A DNA stretch of 64,000 nt, taken from positions 1 through 64,000 of the forward strand of contig NZ_JBLKNZ010000002.1 in NCBI RefSeq assembly GCF_051414115.1, written 5' to 3'. Below are positions 28,978 through 38,314 of this stretch, in pieces. The notes under the pieces were generated by a model. It ran no database searches and was not told where the DNA came from. It saw only the letters and a list, made by a program, of their open reading frames with translations. The position numbers and the translations under genes are program-made. Source of the DNA: Halovenus marina. Its GTDB lineage: Archaea > Halobacteriota > Halobacteria > Halobacteriales > Haloarculaceae. The stretch's first letter is position 1; each line of letters begins with the position of its first letter.

Positions 28978-29651
28978 AATCTCAGCGGGTGTTTTCCATC
29001 AAGTGATTAGTGCGGTCTGTGGTGGTTGTAATAGTACTGGAATGGTCGCAACCACCGCCGGACGGCAGCCCGACTGCCCACCCATGAGGTATGAAAGCGG
29101 TCGGTACACATTTTGAGGGTGTGAAATTATTTTTCGGTGAGGTTTCGAGTCGAGTAGTCGAGCCGACCGCTCAACCCTAATCGAGAAAAGGCAGTCGAGT
29201 AGCCAAAGCCTTCGACGAGAAACTCTGCGTCTTCGACAGCGTGTTTCTCGGTGAGACCATGCAGAAACGCCGCTGCTGGATCAGTGCCATGGCGGCAAAA
29301 TACAGCGACATCGAGCAACAGCTTCGTCTCAACGTCGATCGCAGCGTACACCCACTGCCACTCACCGTCGATTTTGACAGCGATCTCGTCGACCGCGACC
29401 CGCGTCGGCTGTGCCGACGGCGGGACAGGTGCGCTGTCAGCCAGTCGCTCCTTCCACTGCCACACAGATTGATGTGACCGATCTATGTCGAGCAACTCCA
29501 AGATAGCAGCTGTTTCCCGAAGCGACAGCCCCGCTGAATGGAGGCGGACGGCGAACGCCCTGACGACCGTCGTCGTCCGCTCCCGTTCCCAAACCTCATT
29601 ATATTCTGCTTCTAAGCTCTCATCGAGGAGTTCTTTGAGTGGCATGGACAC
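28978..29651 (-). pseudogene. Second IS6-type transposase, C-terminal stops
   Basis: This is a different subgroup from the neighbour on the other strand. It reads MSMPLKELLDESLEAEYNEV, then LSLRETAAILELLDIDRSH, TRVAVDEIAVKIDGEWQWVY, AAIDVETKLLLDV, TDPAAAFLHGLTEKHAVED and LDYSTRNLTEK. A TAA replaces the Trp codon normally found next (29127-29129). Beyond it the same frame goes on with FHTLKMCTDRFHTSWVGS and WLRPFQYYYNHHRPH and meets a second stop. The two back-to-back dead elements mark the left edge of the accessory region. Confidence 0.8.
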
Positions 29652-30390
29652 TTACTCAAAGAACTCCCCACCTTCTCAAACTCACTAACTAGACAGTGTC
29701 CGATCGATAAATATATTAAATATATTAGATACACCTGGAGATGATAATCCGGCAAGATGAGTTAAAAATCAGCTTCATCAGCATCTGCGGTGTCGTTTCT
29801 CGTGCCACAAGATCTAAGACAATCTGATCGATACTACTGCGAAAGTCTCGTTGTCAGACATAAATCCTTTGAAAGTGCTACGGCTCACCAATTATCCTTC
29901 TCTGTACACAGCCAATTACATAATATTCCAATTAGAACAGATTATCGTAAGTTACCGCGATAGGTAGTAGGTCATCTCGACGCAATCTCTAACAAGGAAT
30001 TGCAAGACGTCCTCAACAACGTAGACGGATAGTAGCCAACTTGACTACTTTTCGCGGCAGTAACATACAAGCTCGACGGGACGTAAACTGAGTCAGCAGT
30101 ATAGTACGACGTGGAGCGGCAAACCATCTACGGTTGGCTCGAATGCTTCGACACCAGTTAGTCACTTGAGCAGACCGATGTCTAATAATTCTTGAGATGG
30201 TAAAAGATAGAAGATAACAGTATTAGATAATATTAATTTGTAAAATTATCAATCAAGTCCACCTGAAGATATCAGGAGGGATGTGCCAGCATTAACCCGG
30301 GTCGATATTGAGATCGTCATCAGCAGGACCGATGTCACTGTCCAGTCAACAGACGTCATTCTGGTTAAGTACAATCCGATGGACTTCTTC
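29652..30390. other. AT-rich gap with an IS630-like scrap
   Basis: No intact gene is visible in this 740-bp stretch. At about 30108-30165 the plus strand reads VERQTIYGWLECFDTS, similar to the helix-turn-helix of IS630-type transposases, then a stop and SLEQ. The rest is low-GC sequence without recognisable structure. Confidence 0.35.
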
Positions 30391-30786
30391 TCATCTATCG
30401 AGAGGAGGGTCAGACGTAACGAGCGGTTCTACGATGACGGTCTCGTGTTCCAGTACAGGACGTTTGCTTGTTCCAGTCTCGACGTATCCAACGATGTTAC
30501 TTCTCACAAGCGCACCCAGATCACGGCTTACATTCCCGTAGTCTCGTTCAAGAACGTCGGCAAGCTCGCGAACAGATTCTACGTTCGTCCGAGTGAGCGC
30601 CTGGATGATCTCGCGGCGATTCGGAGTGAGGGTTTCCTCGGCTGTCTCATGCGAAAGTACAAGCACATCGTCATATCCTGCATCAGAGAGAGTCTTCGCC
30701 AGCATGGAGCGGGCACGGACACGTTCCGGACTGTTTGCGTCTTCCAACCCCTTGCCAATTCGATCCTCGTGTTTGTTCTCACTCAT
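30391..30786 (-). CDS. HVO_A0114-like winged-helix DNA-binding protein
   Basis: This small predicted transcription regulator has 131 residues. After an acidic N-terminus it reads ETAEETLTPNRREIIQALT, SVRELADVLERDYGNVSRDL and GALVRSNIVGYVE, the pattern of the COG4190/HVO_A0114 winged-helix family. A longer frame exists upstream, but ATG at 30786 (MSENKHEDRI) has a TATA box about 40 bp before it and a perfect palindrome between box and start. It probably represses itself. It borders the long gene-free repeat region, which may contain further sites. Confidence 0.8.
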   Translation of the reverse strand: MSENKHEDRIGKGLEDANSPERVRARSMLAKTLSDAGYDDVLVLSHETAEETLTPNRREIIQALTRTNVESVRELADVLERDYGNVSRDLGALVRSNIVGYVETGTSKRPVLEHETVIVEPLVTSDPPLDR

Positions 30787-30803
30787 ACTATCACCAGTGA
30801 CAC

Positions 30804-30832
30804 TATTGTAGACCTCTACAATATTTAAATAT
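30804..30832 (-). promoter_or_regulatory. TATA box with overlapping 20-bp palindromic operator
   Basis: On the minus strand a TATA-like AATATTTAAATAT (30820-30832) precedes a perfect dyad at 30804-30823 (9-bp arms, TATTGTAGA, CC centre). The dyad covers the expected transcription start of the winged-helix gene at 30786, as in steric autorepression. Confidence 0.55.
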
Positions 30833-31102
30833 TGGGGTAATAGCAATATGAACGAGACAACAAACATCGACTTCCGCCAATCGAGACAGTAGTGGTGGGA
30901 CAGGGGAGTCGAAACACAGGGGACATCGGGGGAAGTGTCTCGAGGTGGCCTGACCACCAGAGACACAGAGGGGGAGAAGTGAGCGGGGCGTCGAAGATCG
31001 GGGAGTGAGCGGTCGAGACACAGGTGGGGGAGTGGGCAAGCTCGTCGCAGGTGGGACTCTCCACCGGGAGAGACACACTTGGGGACTCGGCAGATCTGCA
31101 CT

Positions 31103-31390
31103 CACCTCTGGAGCGGGAGCTGTAGCGGTGCGGTGGCTGTCGGCGGTGCGGTGACACACACCAGGAATCCAACAGTCTGAGCCCACCTGGGGAGCGGGGC
31201 TGTCTGCTGTCTGCGGTGGCTGTGCTGTCGCGGGCTGTGGACAGCGGTGGAGAGTCGGGCAGGAGACTCGGACACTGGGGGGCAGGCCACACTGAGGCAC
31301 ACGGGAGAATCCACTGTGCTACACTCACCTGGGGAGCGGGGCGGTCTGCTGTGTAGTGCTGTCGGCGGTGGCTATCACTGCTGTCTGCGG
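31103..31390 (+). repeat. Degenerate direct repeats, about 45 bp each
   Basis: Three related blocks begin CACCTCTGGAGCGGGAGC (about 31104), CACCTGGGGAGCGGGGCT (about 31187) and CACCTGGGGAGCGGGGCG (about 31328), each followed by CTG/GCGGTG-rich sequence. They look like an old duplication within the G-rich half of the region. Confidence 0.55.
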
Positions 31391-31849
31391 TGCGGTATCT
31401 CACGGAGCTCGGCCACGGCACACCAGAGGACCAGATCAGTGTCGCGGGGTGACTCGTCCACAGTGTTCAGAGAGAGGCCGCTGAGAGGGCGCTGAGAGCG
31501 GTGGCACGCTGACAGAGGGGAAACCACATGGATTGGGTGGGAGAGTGCTGGGGCGCTGTCTGGAGCGCGCCACGCGGCCAGCAGAGAGTTTCTCCGGAGC
31601 CACGGAGAAACTCGATGGGTGGAAGTGGTGTGACCAGCTCACCGGAGATCTCTACTGGACTCGCTTCGCCACCTAGCTCAACTACCTGACTCAGCTAGTC
31701 CACCCACGCTGTCTACCTCCTGGTGCCGCTGTCCACGCTGTCTCCACTCGCCGCCGCTGTCCACGACGCTGTCGACGCCGCTGCTGATTCGGGACGGTGC
31801 TGTCGCTGTTGCTGTTGGAATGCTGTTTGCTGTGTTGTTGCGGTGCTGT

Positions 31850-31881
31850 TTCTGTTGCTGTTGCTGTTGCTGTTGCTGTCC
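31850..31881 (+). repeat. TTGCTG hexanucleotide tract
   Basis: About five consecutive CTGTTG units form a simple-sequence tract in the middle of the gene-free region, close to where the base skew changes. Confidence 0.7.
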
Positions 31882-32604
31882 CCGGTGCTGTTGCGGTGGC
31901 TGGTGTCGCCCAGAGACACGCCGGGGGTGCAGGTCTCGGAACCCGGTGGGGATACTCACCAGTGACTCGAGGTGGAGTCCCAGCCAGTCACCACTCATCT
32001 TGGATGTCCCCCTTCTCGATACCGGGGTGGTCCCACTGTCTGCACGCTGCTTCAGAGCTCCACTCTCGATGAGAGTCCACTTCGCTTGGAAACAGTCCAC
32101 CTAGCCCTCCTGGTTGAGACAGTCCTACTCTCGATGAGAGTCCACACTCTTGGGAAGAGTCTGGATAGTCCTACTCGTAGAAACAGTTCTACTCTTTCTA
32201 CTCTTGCTACTCTTGGGAAGAGTTCCACTCCCGGTCACACTTGCTGGAGTCTCACTAGTTCCACTCGTAGAAATAGTTCTACTAGTCCCACTCTTTGGAC
32301 TAGTCCACACTCTTCCAACGATGTCTACTCTTTCTGATAGTACTACTCTCTGGAACTCCTCCACTCCCCTTTTCGCTTCGCCACCTGGATTCTCTCACAC
32401 AGCTTTCTGTGGGTGCCCCCTGATCTGTCTTGACTCTTTCTCGCTCCACACTCTCTCCTCTCTATTCCACTCCCAGGCTCGCTCAGCACACCCACACTTC
32501 TCACCTTTATGATATAGGCCGGAGAGGCCAGCATCGACTCAATTCTGTATCCCACTCTCACATCGCTACTAGGGCACCCCAATATAGGGGTGACGCCGAT
32601 GTGG

Positions 32605-32693
32605 TTTGTAAAGGAACTGTAGGGAAATTTGTAGGGAAATTTGTAAGGGAAAAGATTGTAAGGGAAAACTTTGTAAGGGAATTGTAGGGAAAG
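32605..32693 (+). repeat. Seven iteron-like repeats (TTGTA(A)GGGAAA)
   Basis: Seven direct copies of a TTGTAAGGGAAA-type word begin near 32606, 32617, 32629, 32641, 32656, 32671 and 32682, spaced 11-15 bp, roughly one helical turn. They end about 30 bp before the ATG of the winged-helix/coiled-coil gene at 32725. Iteron arrays of this sort serve as replication-initiator sites or as multi-site operators. Confidence 0.7.
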
Positions 32694-32724
32694 TTTTTTA
32701 GTACTTGGTTTCTGATACTTTTGC

Positions 32725-33369
32725 ATGGTAGAGGTTCATGCTGAGATAGAACTGGACACGATGAGTGTGAAGATACTACAGGTGCTTGATGAACATGATG
32801 GGGTTGCTACCTCAACAGAGATAAAAAATGTTCTTGGACATGACAGTACACGCCTCATAAATTATCGGAAATATGAGTATCTGGAGCCTGCTGGGCTGAT
32901 CGACACTTCTCAGACTGAGGGTGAACGGTCGGGAGGAAGACCCACTCAGGAGTGGTCGCTGACGGAGAAAGGATTGGAGCTTGTGGACGAGATCGATGAA
33001 GAAACGGGAGAGCCTCGTGGACTTGCAGACCGAGTTGAACGGGTGGAAGATCGGTTAGGAGCACTTCAAGAAACGTTGTCTGAACTAGAGGAGCAGGGGG
33101 TGAACTCTGACTCTGAAGCGGGTGAGAACGACCAGATTCTCTCGCTGATCGAGTCAGTCAATAATCTTCAACAGCGGGTTGGTGAGGTCGAAAGTCGAGT
33201 CGAGTCGATCGAGTCATACCCGGTGTTCGATGAGGAGATGCAAGGAACACTTGATGCTGCAATCACTATGTCGGCAGTGTCAAAACAACTCTTGGCAGAA
33301 GAGCACGGTGAGGAGAGGGTCGCGGATCTCTTTGCAGAAAAAGAAGAGGATCTTCACACTTTCAGGTGA
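32725..33369 (+). CDS. Winged-helix DNA-binding protein with coiled coil
   Basis: This 214-residue protein has an N-terminal winged helix (about residues 13-90: MSVKILQVLDEHDGVATSTE, then LINYRKYEYLEPAGLI and SLTEKGLELVDEI). A long heptad-rich region (about 95-165) reads LADRVERVEDRLGALQETLS and NNLQQRVGEVESRVESIES. It likely dimerises through the coil and binds DNA; the iteron-like array immediately upstream is the obvious candidate target. The final 8 bp overlap the convergent transfer ATPase gene. It may be a regulator or an accessory replication/partition protein of the element. No closer family was recognised. Confidence 0.8.
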   Translation: MVEVHAEIELDTMSVKILQVLDEHDGVATSTEIKNVLGHDSTRLINYRKYEYLEPAGLIDTSQTEGERSGGRPTQEWSLTEKGLELVDEIDEETGEPRGLADRVERVEDRLGALQETLSELEEQGVNSDSEAGENDQILSLIESVNNLQQRVGEVESRVESIESYPVFDEEMQGTLDAAITMSAVSKQLLAEEHGEERVADLFAEKEEDLHTFR

Positions 33370-36300
33370 GGAAATCCATCGTTTCACTGGGTTCTGAGTC
33401 GTCCTGCTCTGTGTCTTCTGTGGTTGGCTGTTCCTCGGAGTGTGTCTGTTCGTTGGCCTCGTTGCTGGGTCTAGTGGCCTGCTCTGGTGACTGCATCTCA
33501 TCTTCAGACGGGGTGTAGCCGCAGTGTTCACAGGCAAGCAGATCGCTTTCCGGCGCTCTCTCGTAGCTGGTCTCCTCCCCACAGTTCGGACAGACATCAG
33601 GGAGTTCACTATCGCGCACGTCGCTCGCTTGTGCTGACCCCGCACCAGAGTCACCTCCAGAGTCGCTTTCACCGGGGGATGGTTCCTGCTCTGAACTGTC
33701 GCGTTGTGTCGCCTTCGACGCGCCACCCTCAGTACGATTTGAACCGGGTTCGTCGGGTTGTTCGCCCGCTGACTCCGGGGGTTCGCTCGTGTCTTCACCA
33801 CTTCCTTCGGGCGTCTGCTCCTGGTCTTGGCTGGGTGCTTCGTGGTCGGGTGGGGTTTCATCAGCGGCGTCGTCAGCGCCTTCGTCGGTGTCGTCGGTCT
33901 GCTCATCTCCCTCTTCGCTCTCCTCGTCTGAGTACGAGACTGTCCCCATGTTCACGTCGTCGTCGGTGAACAACGGCTCCATCTCGCCTTGTTCGTAAAT
34001 CATCGGCTCGTGGTAGTTCTCGTTGGCGCTGTCGGGGAACACCACGAACAGGAAATCATCGTCACGGGGCATCCGTGGGAATTCATTCTCGGGGATGAAC
34101 GGCGTGTAGAGGTCTTGCCAGTCCTCGCGAAGCTCATCCAGCGACCCATAGGAGTGCGTCTCTGAACCTTCTTGGACTACCCACTGGTCGTCAACAATCT
34201 CGCGGTACGCTTGCACCTCAGTTCGCTCCGGGTCGCCCACAGCCTCCGGGCTCTCGAATTGCGCGACTACCTCCTTGCTGTCTTCAGTCTCGGCAATCAC
34301 TGCATCCCCGTCTTCTTTCCACTCCAGCGAGTCGGATGGATCAGTAGCTCGCCGGACGGCGTAGGCGTCGGCGTCGATCGCGAATTTCGATGTTTTGTTG
34401 TAGAATTTCCGGTTGCCCTGCGCGTCGACGCTCGCTGCACACAGAATCGTGTCGTGGTCGATACCGTTCCCGCTGGCGTCGTAGATGACTTTCTCGCCCC
34501 GCTCCGGCCAGTGCTCGATCTCGTGGCTGTCGGTGTCATCGAATGTGGCGTCCTTACAGGTGAACACGCAGGTCTCGTTCGCTTCGATTGCCTTCCGCAG
34601 ATTCGTTAACGTCTGCATCGGCTTCATGATCGTTGAGGTCTCTGCCTCAATCGAGATGTGTTTCCCGTTGCTCACCTCGTACAGCCGGGGGTATTGCGTC
34701 TTCAACTCCTCCTCGGCTTCTTTGATCGCGGGCAGTGTCTCTTCCTCTGTTGGGTCGATCGGGAGTCGCGCCACTCCGTCCGGCAGAGACTCACCCTCTT
34801 GTGTCGGCAGTGACGTGATCGCGCCGAGTTTCGTGAACGCTTTGTAGGACTCTTGGAGGATGTAGCGGTGGTCGTCACCGCCACCAGACGCCGACGACCC
34901 CGTATCCGCGCTGAAGACGGTCGATTTGCCGTGGTCAGTCAACTCGATCTCGACGTCTCCTTCCCCCCGATGCCGATCCACTTCCTCGTATTTCTCGAAG
35001 CAGTTGTTGATGATCGACTGGTAGCCGGTTTCACCGAAGCGTTGCTCGATCACTTCAATAGCGAAATCGGTCGGGACTGGCGTCTCAGCGTCTTCATGCA
35101 ACACTTGCGCGGCGTAGATGCCTTCGAGGATCTTCTGTTTCGGCATTTCTTCGGCAGTCATCTCACTGGCCGCCCCGCCAAACGACATCTCTGTACCGCG
35201 CGCAGATTCAGTGAACGCCTTGCTACCCGGAACATCTGAGTCGCCCAACTCGGTGAAATCCCCGAATTTCAATTCACGCTGGATCTCGTCGTCGGTGAGT
35301 GGCGCTTCACCGTGCTCTTCGAGCGTCCGCTCGATGATCTCCTTCGCTTCTTCCTCCGACCGCAGCGGTGGATACGGCGCGAACGTCCGGAGGTTGAGTG
35401 GATCAGTTTCGTCTGCCCCATCGGGGAGCGGGAGTTTCGTCCAGCAGCGATAGAAATTCGTGTTCATCAAGTCGTTTTTGTCGTAGCCCTCAAAGTTCGA
35501 CATCAGGATCCGGGCGTCTTTCTCCCCTGGCGTCCGCATCGCGATCTTCGTGTTGGCGTTGTTCTCGACGGCGTTGTAGACGTGTTCGTGCTTGCTCTTG
35601 ATCTGGTTGGGGTACTGCGTTCCGAGACAGACTGAGAGCCACATCGACCGGGCTCGAACCAGCATGTCCTCGACGGCAAGGTTGTCGTTCGCGATCTTCT
35701 CGAATTCGTCCAGTTGGAGGAAATACGGCTTGAGCTCGCGATCCGGGTCGCGATCCTGGCGTTTCTTCGCACTCCAGAGGTTCCGGATCACGGTGAGCGT
35801 GATCATCTGGTGGATGTCCGACGAATCTACTGGGATCCGAACGAGCAGGATCTTGTCGTCATCAATAATCTCGTCCCAGTCGATGGTAGAGTCTCGCTTG
35901 GAGATGATCTTCCGGATGATCGCGTTTTCGACCCAGGATTTGACACGCCGGGCGAGCGGGCGCACCTCGTCGTCCTCCATCTTCGCGATCTCGATGAGCC
36001 CTTGTCTGAGGTAGTAGTCGTCAACCTCATCGATAAATTCGAGGCGGCGTTCAGCGTTCAACAAGATGAAATACAGATCGATAACGGTGTATTTCTCGGA
36101 AGGGTCACGGTCGTCATCGAGGGCGACCTCGGAGTTGTGTCGAAGCATCGCGCGACCCATCGACTCGATGATTGAGAGCATCCGAGCGCCGTCAAGCCCT
36201 TTTTTGCCGCTGCCGAAGATCGCGATCAGGTTTTCGAGCCGACTCTCGATTTCTTTCTCACGTTGGGACTCGTCTGTCTCGGCAGGCATATCGAGCATGT

Positions 36301-36853
36301 TGATCCCGACCTCGCGATAGAACTGGCTTGAGCTCGGCTCGAGGAAGACAACATCATCCAGACGGTGTTGCGGGATCTTCTGGAGGAGTTCAAGGGTGTC
36401 ACCGCTGGCTTTCGGGTCGATGTTACAGAAGCCGTTGCCTGCGTAAGCGTGTTGGACGGCCTTGTTCTGGAGGATGGTGCTTTTGCCCGCGCCGGTCGTC
36501 CCAGAGATCCAGAGGTGGCGTTTGAGCGCGTCGAAGGGGACGCCAGCTTCGCGGAAGCCGTCACGTGCGTTGTCGTCGTAGCCAAGCCAGAAGCCCTTGT
36601 TCTCGTCGGAGACCGCTGGATGCTCGAACATGTGTCGGACGGTCGGCCCAGCAACAGGGCCTTCTTCGGCTGTATATTCAATTGGTTCGTCTTCTCCGGC
36701 GCGTTCATACGCTTCGTGCTCGATCGCGTATTCCTCGCCAAGTAACGTCTCTGGGTCGAGAGTATCTTCAGTGTCTTCATGGGTCCCATAGATGTCCTCT
36801 TCCAGCTCTTCAACGGACGGTTCATCATCTCCACCGATTCCAAACAGCCCCAT
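33362..36853 (-). CDS. TraG/VirD4-VirB4-like DNA-transfer ATPase
   Basis: This is a 1163-residue P-loop ATPase of the HerA/FtsK-TraG group. Walker A is SGTTGAGKST (about residues 117-126), followed by the long insertion RMLSIIESMGRAMLRH and IIDDDKILLVRIPVDSSDIHQ, and Walker B-like FLQLDEFEKIAND. RARSMWLSVCLGTQYPNQIKS is typical of conjugative coupling proteins. Residues beyond about 620 are family-unknown, then comes a long acidic disordered stretch and a zinc ribbon (CPNCGEETSYERAPES, CEHCG). ATG at 36853 has GGAGG at good spacing and lies 1 nt after the upstream stop; a TTG five codons earlier is unlikely. With its neighbour it suggests a conjugative or mobilisable element. Confidence 0.85.
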   Translation of the reverse strand: MGLFGIGGDDEPSVEELEEDIYGTHEDTEDTLDPETLLGEEYAIEHEAYERAGEDEPIEYTAEEGPVAGPTVRHMFEHPAVSDENKGFWLGYDDNARDGFREAGVPFDALKRHLWISGTTGAGKSTILQNKAVQHAYAGNGFCNIDPKASGDTLELLQKIPQHRLDDVVFLEPSSSQFYREVGINMLDMPAETDESQREKEIESRLENLIAIFGSGKKGLDGARMLSIIESMGRAMLRHNSEVALDDDRDPSEKYTVIDLYFILLNAERRLEFIDEVDDYYLRQGLIEIAKMEDDEVRPLARRVKSWVENAIIRKIISKRDSTIDWDEIIDDDKILLVRIPVDSSDIHQMITLTVIRNLWSAKKRQDRDPDRELKPYFLQLDEFEKIANDNLAVEDMLVRARSMWLSVCLGTQYPNQIKSKHEHVYNAVENNANTKIAMRTPGEKDARILMSNFEGYDKNDLMNTNFYRCWTKLPLPDGADETDPLNLRTFAPYPPLRSEEEAKEIIERTLEEHGEAPLTDDEIQRELKFGDFTELGDSDVPGSKAFTESARGTEMSFGGAASEMTAEEMPKQKILEGIYAAQVLHEDAETPVPTDFAIEVIEQRFGETGYQSIINNCFEKYEEVDRHRGEGDVEIELTDHGKSTVFSADTGSSASGGGDDHRYILQESYKAFTKLGAITSLPTQEGESLPDGVARLPIDPTEEETLPAIKEAEEELKTQYPRLYEVSNGKHISIEAETSTIMKPMQTLTNLRKAIEANETCVFTCKDATFDDTDSHEIEHWPERGEKVIYDASGNGIDHDTILCAASVDAQGNRKFYNKTSKFAIDADAYAVRRATDPSDSLEWKEDGDAVIAETEDSKEVVAQFESPEAVGDPERTEVQAYREIVDDQWVVQEGSETHSYGSLDELREDWQDLYTPFIPENEFPRMPRDDDFLFVVFPDSANENYHEPMIYEQGEMEPLFTDDDVNMGTVSYSDEESEEGDEQTDDTDEGADDAADETPPDHEAPSQDQEQTPEGSGEDTSEPPESAGEQPDEPGSNRTEGGASKATQRDSSEQEPSPGESDSGGDSGAGSAQASDVRDSELPDVCPNCGEETSYERAPESDLLACEHCGYTPSEDEMQSPEQATRPSNEANEQTHSEEQPTTEDTEQDDSEPSETMDFLT

Positions 36854-36854
36854 G

Positions 36855-38102
36855 TTATCGCCCTCCAAAACTCATGCCCGTGTCTCCATCTCCTGACGTG
36901 TCGTTGCTGGTAGTCGCCGTCTCGTCAGACCTCTCGTTGTGTTCTTGAGCGTCTACGTCGGAGGTCTGCTGAGGTGTGTCTGAGGACGTCTCATTATCGG
37001 ATTCGGAATTGAGATGAACGCCTTTGTCTGCGTCAGAAGCCACAGGTTCACCGGTCTGCGTGGTCTTCCAGGGGATCTGCGGAACCTCGATGTGGGTGTT
37101 CGGGATGTGTGCGATCCCGGCGAGTTCGTCAAGACTGAGGATCATCTCGTGGTCGACCCAGCGCCGATAGACCATGTTTTTCAGGAATCCGAGCGCCTCG
37201 GGCTTTTCTGTCGGCATAGGGTGGTCAACGAGTCGCTGTTTGGCTTCACCGGAGTAGACGTTCGTGAAGAGTCGACTGACACCGCGCGCCCGCTCGATGG
37301 CTTCTCGCCGGTTTGGTGAGGCCGCTAAGACGCGGATGTCGATGTGGAAGCCCTGCTTGCCGCGTTGCTCGCGGACGAGCTTCGCGGCTTGCTTGTCTTT
37401 GTGGCTCGGGCCGTATTCCTCAATTTCGTGCCAGGGAAGCCACGCGGAGATGTTGCGGAGACTCTCGACTTCGCCTTCGAGAAGGCTGTTGGCGACTTCA
37501 TCGACAGACTGGCCGTTTGGCCCGTTTTCTGTCCAGTCATGCCGAGCGGGCTTGAAGATGACTTGGAGGACGACCATCGAATCATCGAGCGTGGCCATCT
37601 CGCCGAGGATGTCGGAGTAGGGGTCGCCATGCGGGAAGCCGTCGCCTTCGTGGTGTCGGATCGGGACGAACGTGTGTCTGTTCTCATCGAGAGTCGCGCC
37701 GGAGATGTAGTAGCCTTCGTCCATCTGCGGGAGCGCGTCACAGTTGTCGAGTGTCGCAACCTCAGAGTTAGTGTAAACGCTTTCGACACGTCGCTTGAAG
37801 CGGCTTTCAGCGCGGGGGTTGGCAGCGTACATTCTGAATTTGAATTTGCCTCTGTCGAACCAGATCTCGAAGGCGTGCGAGTCGCTTTTGTTCTCACCGC
37901 CTTCGATGTAGACGTCGTGAAGCGTCTGTAGGAGGTTCGCACCCGCGTCGATCCCATCGTTTTCTTTGTACGGACGGATCTTAAGTAGCTTTCCTGGCAG
38001 TTCACTTGATCCGGGGTGTGTGTCGCTCTGGAGTTGATACGTGTTGTAGTCGAGCGGCCAGTTGTCATCACCACTCGAGGAGGGCCAAAACGGCAGTCCC
38101 AT
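36855..38102 (-). CDS. Transfer-associated protein paired with the TraG-like ATPase
   Basis: This 415-residue protein is encoded just upstream of the transfer ATPase. It has a folded region of about 320 residues (HAFEIWFDRGKFKFRMYAAN, RFKRRVESVYTNSEVATLDN, FHIDIRVLAASPNRREAIER, ARGVSRLFTNVY) and a disordered acidic Ser/Thr/Asp tail. The FxIWxxxGKFxFRMYA pattern resembles the N-terminal non-ATPase domain that precedes the motor in larger VirB4/TraG-type proteins, so the pair may equal one split protein. This is judged by eye only. A TATA box about 30 bp upstream implies almost leaderless transcription. Confidence 0.65.
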   Translation of the reverse strand: MGLPFWPSSSGDDNWPLDYNTYQLQSDTHPGSSELPGKLLKIRPYKENDGIDAGANLLQTLHDVYIEGGENKSDSHAFEIWFDRGKFKFRMYAANPRAESRFKRRVESVYTNSEVATLDNCDALPQMDEGYYISGATLDENRHTFVPIRHHEGDGFPHGDPYSDILGEMATLDDSMVVLQVIFKPARHDWTENGPNGQSVDEVANSLLEGEVESLRNISAWLPWHEIEEYGPSHKDKQAAKLVREQRGKQGFHIDIRVLAASPNRREAIERARGVSRLFTNVYSGEAKQRLVDHPMPTEKPEALGFLKNMVYRRWVDHEMILSLDELAGIAHIPNTHIEVPQIPWKTTQTGEPVASDADKGVHLNSESDNETSSDTPQQTSDVDAQEHNERSDETATTSNDTSGDGDTGMSFGGR

Positions 38103-38128
38103 TATAATTAACCTTCTTTGATTTTTTG

Positions 38129-38136
38129 TTTATAAA
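38129..38136 (-). promoter_or_regulatory. TATA box of the transfer operon
   Basis: TTTATAAA, preceded on the minus strand by a purine-rich TTAAG, is centred about 30 bp upstream of the ATG at 38102. That is the expected distance for a nearly leaderless archaeal transcript. Confidence 0.55.
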
Positions 38137-38314
38137 CTTAACGAGGGATCAAACCGACAAAGTGTTATGGAATTGGGTTCGTTGATCTCCTAGGTATTTT
38201 TGTTGAGATGCTCCATCATTAGACCAGTAACACCACAAATTTCTCTGCCCTTGGCTTCACTCTTAACTTAAATCTACTGGAGCAAGCGGTTCAATATTTT
38301 TCTCAGATTGTCAC

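Larger units (their letters stand above)
30833..32604. other. Gene-free, strand-asymmetric, repeat-rich region
   Basis: Nearly 1.8 kb without a credible gene. From about 30890 to 31560 the plus strand is G/A-rich (many GGGGAG, GCGGTG words). From about 31690 to 32520 it becomes C/T-rich (CCACTC, CTACTC, GTCCAC words), so the skew flips inside the region. Frames on either strand encode only Ser/Pro/Thr/Arg low-complexity text. Short direct repeats recur, for example CTCTCGATGAGAGTCCAC at about 32066 and 32129, CTCTTGGGAAGAGT at about 32147 and 32210, and ACTCGTAGAAA with AGTTCTACT at about 32171 and 32257. A CACCCC/GGGGTG dyad lies at 32575-32592. It could be a replication or transfer origin, or a structural spacer. 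Confidence 0.6.

Noticed and set aside
30825..31421. Long minus-strand frames (165-198 codons) in the G-rich region
   Set aside because: They encode Ser/Pro/Thr/Arg low-complexity text without acidic residues, unlike haloarchaeal proteins, and simply reflect the base skew.
31678..32512. Frames of 90-140 codons on both strands in the C/T-rich region
   Set aside because: Gln/Ser or Leu/Val runs arise from CTGTTG-type repeats; no start signal or family resemblance.
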